Shown here: piece by piece, positions 58,694 through 64,000 of the stretch
Numbering within the stretch: position 1 is the first letter of the stretch
Layout of the letters: each line of letters starts with the position of its first letter
From: Peromyscus leucopus
Lineage: Eukaryota > Chordata > Mammalia > Rodentia > Cricetidae
Length of the DNA: 64,000 nt
Direction: 5' to 3'
Assembly: GCF_004664715.2 (NCBI RefSeq)
Contig: NC_051063.1
Span: 147,275,165-147,339,164 of the forward strand
Notes under the pieces: model-generated
What the model saw: the letters and a program-made list of their open reading frames with translations, nothing else
What the model was told of the DNA's origin: nothing
Database searches by the model: none
Program-made: the position numbers and the translations under genes

Positions 58694-59577
58694 CTACGTG
58701 GAATCGAGAAGAACAGGATGTCAGGAACTGGGGTGGGACCCCATGGGGAGCGGCCTACACCAGTTTGCAAACCCACCTTCAGCATGTCCCTGCACAGGGC
58801 TGTGATGGCACACTGAAACCATGGAGGGCCTGCCTCAGGGTTCCGTTTGGTTCAGTGGAGCCATTTCGCCTGTGGTAACAGCATTGAGACCACAGATGCT
58901 CAAGATCCTGTCAGAGAAGGGCCCAAAGACACCTCTGTCCTTCACAGGAAACTCCAGACCCCAATGCAAGCTGCTCCAGTTCAAAGTTTCTAATTTCAAT
59001 TGCAGTAGCCAAGGGCCAAGGGGACTCACATAAGACCAAGATTAGGACAGACAACGGCAGAATTTGGAACTGTTTATAAGTTTTATGGGTCTAAGGAGCT
59101 GATTTCAAGAGGGAAGAGCAGGAATTTTCCTGAAAATACAGTTGCAGGGATAGGCTTCTCAGAGGTCCAGCTAATTTTTCAAAGAGGGGTGAGGGGTGAG
59201 ATTGTGACTTCTGCATGAGACTGTTAGGTAAGCATGGTCATGGTCCAGAGCACTGCTAGACACCTACAGATGTCCCACCAGAGTTCCCTGAGGTAGCTGC
59301 CATGGACAAATGGATACATATTAAAGCAGTCGAGTCAGATGTCAGCACCAAGCCAGGCTGCTGACTTCACTTCGTCATTGGGAACACGAAAGAGAAAGCA
59401 CGTGACAGTGGCGGGTCAGGCAGGTTCCTGCAGCTCTGGGATCAATAGTTCCTGACCCAAGTTCGTGTCACCCCAGCCACAAACACTAGTTAATGACTAG
59501 CTCATGGGAGACTCGGCTGAATCAGTCTCAACAGCTGGGCCCACTGATGGAGCACACCATGAATTGGACCTCTTAGG

Positions 59578-59627
59578 TTCTCCTCCTCCTCCTCCTCCTC
59601 CTTCTTCTTCTCCTTCTTCTTCTCTTT
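59578..59627. repeat. (TCC)n/(TTC)n pyrimidine tract
   Basis: CTCCT repeats pass into CTTCT repeats, about 48 pyrimidines in a row, next to the T end of a reverse B1. Confidence 0.93.
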
Positions 59628-59629
59628 TT

Positions 59630-59745
59630 GGTTTTTTGAGACAGGGTTTCTCTGTGTAGTTTTGTTTCCTGTCCTGAATCTCGCTCTGTAGACCAGGCTG
59701 GCCTCGAACTCACAGAGATTAAAGGTATGCACCACCACTGCCCTG
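59630..59745 (-). mobile_element. B1 SINE with internal deletion
   Basis: GAGACAGGGTTTCTCTGTGT to AGATTAAAGGTATGCACCAC is a reverse B1 that lacks the usual central segment between the two. Confidence 0.85.
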
Positions 59746-60104
59746 CCCTCCCAGGTTCTTAACAACTGAGAACCCTCCCTTTCAAACTTAGGGAGGGGAT
59801 TGAGCCCAAATCTGATCGAGCAGCTTCTATGGCCTGATGCATGTATCCCTCCTCAGAGTTCAGGTCTTTCCCTGGGGAGTGGACTCCCTGCTCTAGAAGC
59901 CCTGTGACACTCTATTTTGCAGGCTAGAGAGACTTCAGTTCTAGGCTGTGGCTCCCACCAAAACCCACAGGGAGGTTCCTGGTGCTCCCTAGCCCTGCTG
60001 TGTCCGGATGGCTCAATTACTCTGCTTTCTCCAAGAATGGCTTTTCTGAATGCCCAAGGCTTTAACATAAGGGTTACCTATACTTAGCAACAAAGGGTAA
60101 TTTC

Positions 60105-60335
60105 TGGGGTTGGAGAGATGGCTCAGCAGCTTAAAGCACTTGTTGCTCTTGCAGAGGGCCTGGGTTCTATTCCCAGCACCCACCTGGTGGCCCACAATCA
60201 TCCATAACTCCAGTTCCAGGGGATCTGATGCCCTCTTCTGACCTCTGCAGGCACCAGACATGCACATGGTGTATATCCATGCGTGTGGAAAAAACATCAA
60301 TACACACACACACACAAAAATAAATCTAAAAAAAC
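60105..60335 (+). mobile_element. B3 SINE
   Basis: GGGGTTGGAGAGATGGCTCA at the head, GATCTGATGCCCTCTTCTGA inside and AAAAATAAATCTAAAAAAAC at the tail. Confidence 0.9.
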
Positions 60336-62515
60336 TTGGAAGGAAGAGGTTAACTTCTAAAAGAAAGGCACGAAAGATGGGAACGGGTGTGTCTGTGTGA
60401 ACTGGGTCATGCCCTGTGTCAGGACGCTTCCATCAACAATGGCTCACACAGATGCGGAGAAGCTAGGTGTGTGGAAGGCTTCTGTGCCGTGGAAGTTTGT
60501 GTAAGTTCTCCATCATGAGGTTCGCATCATGATGAAATCGCCTAATGATGGCTTTCTCAGAGGATGTCCTCATCATTAAGCAAAGCAAGACTGTAATTAC
60601 CTGTTGGAAAAGATTAATCAGAAGCCAGTTTAAAGCGACTAACATCCAAATAGAAAGGCATTTAGCGCATCAGAGCCTATCTATTCCACACAAGCATCGT
60701 TCCCAGGATATTGTCAATCTCAACTCCATACCCAGGGCAAAACTGTTTATAAAATGTTCTCATTTTGTAAAGTTTGACAATCTTATTATTCTGGAAGCGT
60801 AGGGAACAACTTAAAATAGTGCTTCCCACTCTTGAATGTGTGCACATTGAATCACAAGGGAATTCTGTTACAAACGACTTCGGGGCCAGCAGGTCTGGGT
60901 GGCCTGTCCGTTAGCTGCCCAGCACTGTAACAAATACGTGAGGTAAGTCAAGTTACGAAGAAAGAAACAGTTTATTCGGCTCACGGTTATGTAGGTTTCA
61001 ACTCATGACTGGCAGCAGCCATTGTTTTAGCATTTGGTGACAATGTCACAGTAGAGACTCATGGCAGAGGAAGTCGGTTTGCCACACGGTGGGGATGGGG
61101 GTGGGAGAGCTAGGTCCCACAATCCCCTTCAAGGTGTGCTGGCAATAGTCAGCCATTCTCCCACTAGACCCCACCTCTTCCTGTTTCCGCCACCTCCCTG
61201 CGGCACCATGCTGAGGGCCTTGAGATTCTGTATACCTAAGACTTCTCAGCCCATACCTTGCTGATCCCATCCCTTCCACCTGACACAGGGCGTTCACTGA
61301 CTGGCCATGTAACTTCCCATCAGTACCGCAGTATCCATGGCCTCTTCCTTGTCCTACCGTGGCTTTCTAGAGGGACAGAGCTCAGAGGGAGGCAGGGGGC
61401 ACAGCTAGGTTTGGGCAGTGAAGAGAGGCCTTGGCTATCCCTGGAGGTTTTAGGGTCACTTTCCATGTCTCGTATCTGCACAGGAGCTGGAGGGGATGTT
61501 CCAACTCCAGCCATGAACTAGCATTTCTGTTTACAAAAGCCACAACTTGAACTCCAAACTGCACTGGTTTGGGAAGGCTGTCAGGACAGGGAAGGCTGTC
61601 AGGAGCACCCTCCTGAGGGGTGGTGAACCCCGGTCATCTGGACAAGGCCAGCTGTTCTTTATTATGGTGTTTAATCCCCTTACTGAGTGAATACTCAGGT
61701 GAGGAGTGTGGCTTCCTAAGGACTGGCATTAAGTAGCTCCCTGTGCCCAATAATGGCTTCTAAATTCTCCTGCCACCCCACCACATCGTCTACTGAAGAT
61801 GAAGCCACATTTTACGGAAAAAGATAATAGGTCACAAACAGGGTGGCCTGGAGGAGTAACAGATGGGGCCACGTGCTTTGGTTGGAGGTTATCACATTTC
61901 TGGGAGCCTTCTCCCTGGCATCTCTAGACATCTGTGATTCAAGGGGCCTGTATAAGATACTTTACTTCAGAATGACTAAAATGTAGATGGTCTCTGTAAT
62001 TTAAAACCTGACAAGAATTGGGGGGGAGAGGGAGGCTTTGAAGTTCCCTCGACACATCCGGTTACCCCGACAACCTGACGGAGCAGCTGCTGCTCAGGGT
62101 TCAGAATGCAACATTCCCTTCTCCTTCGTAGCTCCAGCTTGCGTAAGCTTCGTACACAAACCTAAACACACTGCCAGTGACCCCTTGAAAACCGGCATCC
62201 CCTCTCCTGGAGGCAGAGCCCTGAGCCACATCTTTAGAAAGCGTCTCGTAGAAATGCCAGATGTTCGGCATTAACACCATTCCAATCGATGCCCTTTTGT
62301 GCAGAAAGCGCAACCTCCAACTTAAGGCAGCCTCCCCCGAAGCTGCAGCTCAGCTTAATTTTTAGGATGTTTCCCTTGTCAGCGAGTCTGAGATCTGTGT
62401 GATCTAACGGTGGGAGGGGAATTGAGTCATGGAAACAAGTGATTTATTTATTCAGCAATCCCTGGCAGGGCGGCGGCTTACTTGGTCATGCCTGAGTCTG
62501 CCAGCACTCCCCCAG

Positions 62516-62563
62516 CCCAGCACGTGGCCCAGCACACGGCCCAGCACACGGCCCAGCACATGG
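62516..62563. repeat. 12-bp minisatellite, four units
   Basis: CCCAGCACGTGG, CCCAGCACACGG (twice) and CCCAGCACATGG follow in tandem. The first unit contains a CACGTG E-box. Confidence 0.92.
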
Positions 62564-62669
62564 CTGGGCTCAGGTGCTCAGCAGAATCATGGAAGCTGCC
62601 TCTGTGGCCCGCTGGAGTGACGATGGAGTGAAACCGCCGGTGTTCTAAGTCTGAGCACAGGTGGTATGC

Positions 62670-62690
62670 TGTCTGTCTGTCTGTCTGTCC
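62670..62690. repeat. (TCTG)n short tandem repeat
   Basis: Five units of GTCT/TCTG. Confidence 0.95.
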
Positions 62691-63074
62691 TCTGCATCTT
62701 CTTTTACTTTTCTTCCTCGGACAGTTGGACACCTCCCTGTTTCTGGTGGCTGGTTTCACAGGCACTGTGGCCCTGGGTGGTGTCCCTGTACTGTGGGGGT
62801 GTGCAGACTAGGGGTGTCCGGCAGGAGGTGAAGACAGAGTAGACCCCTTAACTGAGGACAGAGTACACCCCTTAACTGAGAAGTGCAGAGAAATGAGGGC
62901 GCTCCAGGGATCCAGCATGGTCGGAGGTGGCAAGGGGAGATGTCCTCCAGTGAAACTTCAGTTGCCATAGAAGAGATAACACAGCGACCAACTCAATACA
63001 CCCAAGAAAGAAATCAAGTGGCAATCAGAAAAACAGAGCCCTGAACAGAGTTTTAACAAGACTGGGAACCTAGG

Positions 63075-63240
63075 TGGTGGTGGTGGCGCATGCCTTTAAT
63101 TCCAGCACTCAGAAGGCAGAGGTGAACGGATCTCTGAGTTCAAGGCCAGCCTGGTCTACAGAGCGAGTTCCAGGACAGCCAGGGCTACACAGAGAAACCC
63201 TGTCTCGAACAAACAAACAAACAGACGAATGAATAAGTAA
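63075..63240 (+). mobile_element. B1 SINE
   Basis: GGTGGCGCATGCCTTTAATT to CACAGAGAAACCCTGTCTCG, followed by a CAAA-rich tail. Confidence 0.9.
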
Positions 63241-63249
63241 ATAAAGAAG

Positions 63250-63490
63250 ACTGGGGCTGGAAAAATGGCTCCAGTCAGTAAAATACTTGCCACTCAAGCA
63301 AGAGGACCCAAGTTTGGGTGTCAGAAACCACTTATAAAACAAAGAGAGAAGAAAGAAAAAGCTGGTGAATGGCCCATATGATCCCAATGCTGGGAGACAG
63401 AGACAGGTTTGCTGGCCGGCCAGACTAGCCAGTCAGCAAGCCCCAAGTTCAGTGAGCCCACTGAAAAACTGTATCTCAAAAAATAAGGTG
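63250..63490 (+). mobile_element. B4 SINE, left part (interrupted)
   Basis: GGGGCTGGAAAAATGGCTCC to AACTGTATCTCAAAAAATAA belongs to B4. Its 3' tail continues at about 63841 after two inserted SINEs. Confidence 0.75.
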
Positions 63491-63620
63491 TGGCATATGT
63501 CTTTAATCCCAGCACTTGGGAGGCATACTAGATCTCTGTGAGTTTGAGGGCAACCTGGTCAACATAATGAGATCCCAGCCAACCAGGGGTGACATGGTAA
63601 GACCCTGACTCAAAGATAAA
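63491..63620 (+). mobile_element. B1-like SINE nested in B4
   Basis: ATGTCTTTAATCCCAGCACT then TAAGACCCTGACTCAAAG. It begins immediately after the 13-bp flank AAAAAATAAGGTG. Confidence 0.75.
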
Positions 63621-63627
63621 TAAATAG

Positions 63628-63840
63628 GGGCTGAAGAGATGGCTCAGCAGCTAAGAGCACTTTCTGCTCTTCAAGTGACCCAAATTCAGTTCCCAGCACC
63701 CACACTGAGGCTTACAACTATAACTCCAGATCCACGGGATCCAATGCCTTCTGGCCTCTGGGCACTAGGCACACACATGGTGCATATAGACTTACAGACA
63801 AAACACTCAAACACATAAAATAAAAATAAAAACTTTAAAC
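63628..63840 (+). mobile_element. B3 SINE nested in B4
   Basis: GGGGCTGAAGAGATGGCTCA at the head and AAAATAAAAATAAAAACTTT at the tail. It directly follows the inserted B1. Confidence 0.85.
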
Positions 63841-63896
63841 AAAAAATAAAGTGAAGAATACTTGAAGAAGAAACCTGATGTTGACCTCTGGCACAT
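63841..63896 (+). mobile_element. B4 SINE, right part
   Basis: AAAAAATAAAGTG, then CCTGATGTTGACCTCTGGCA, is the B4 3' end continuing from 63490. Confidence 0.75.
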
Positions 63897-63897
63897 A

Positions 63898-63961
<64 letters not shown>
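63897..63961. repeat. (CA)n then (GA)n compound microsatellite
   Basis: About 20 bp of CA pass into about 44 bp of GA, forming the tail of the B4. Confidence 0.97.
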
Positions 63962-64000
63962 CTCTCAGACTCTCTGGGGCAAGACTGCAGGGGAAGGGGT

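Larger units (their letters stand above)
58694..64000 (-). other. Pcsk6: Pcsk6 intron upstream of the first visible exon (partial)
   Basis: No upstream Pcsk6 coding exon (Asp or His of the triad) was recognised here. Apart from the SINEs and simple repeats listed separately, 58694-59575, 60340-62510 and 62700-63070 look like ordinary intron. The stretch 60900-61200 weakly resembles a reverse-oriented MaLR LTR but is too diverged to call. Confidence 0.75.

Noticed and set aside
60900..61200. Additional reverse MaLR LTR
   Set aside because: Only scattered likeness (AACAGTTTATTCGGCTCACG); too diverged to call without alignment.
62516..62563. Possible CRISPR-like or clustered repeat arrays here and elsewhere
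   Set aside because: All tandem arrays in the window are head-to-tail mini- or microsatellites without unique spacers, in a mammalian intron.

Overview
The window is rodent nuclear DNA from the inside of one gene, Pcsk6 (proprotein convertase PACE4), transcribed on the minus strand. Six consecutive coding exons are visible with in-frame splice joins. In transcript order they are 58693-58481, 54812-54712, 49513-49410, 47902-47785, 38183-37995 and 35410-35274. They total 862 nt (287 codons plus 1 nt) and encode the end of the subtilisin-like catalytic domain (oxyanion-hole Asn and catalytic Ser) and nearly all of the P domain. The signal peptide, prodomain, the Asp and His of the triad, and the C-terminal Cys-rich repeats lie outside the window. 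About 5.3 kb of the preceding intron and 35.3 kb of the following intron are present.

B1, ID, B3 and B4 SINEs, ORR1-type MaLR LTRs and a URR1-like hAT element make the host a muroid rodent. A solo LTR at 31483-31866 resembles, from memory, a repeat common in hamster, vole and deer-mouse sequence, so a cricetid is my best guess; the species is not determined.

Layout: 1-4.5 kb is a decayed ERV-L provirus on the minus strand (gag, protease, RT, integrase and a dUTPase after integrase), carrying a URR1, a B1 and an ID. 4.5-21 kb is intron with SINEs, long microsatellites and a 37-bp minisatellite. 21.6-23.4 kb is an L1 remnant with an insertion in it. 27.7-28.1 kb is an ancient L2. 29-35 kb is dense in LTRs, SINEs and an old L1. 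35-58.7 kb holds the six exons, a 40-bp minisatellite of about 22 units (41.3-42.2 kb), a perfect 49-bp triplication, an Rpl17 processed pseudogene and a MaLR nested in another MaLR. 58.7-64 kb is upstream intron ending in nested SINEs.

I found no independent protein-coding gene, tRNA or rRNA gene, CRISPR array, prokaryotic element or new biological system. The most useful leads are the exon annotation, a cryptic exon candidate at 20260-20360, several SINE-internal duplications, and a GC-rich NRF1-motif segment at about 54.4 kb. All repeat family names come from recognising sequence without a database, so their edges are approximate.
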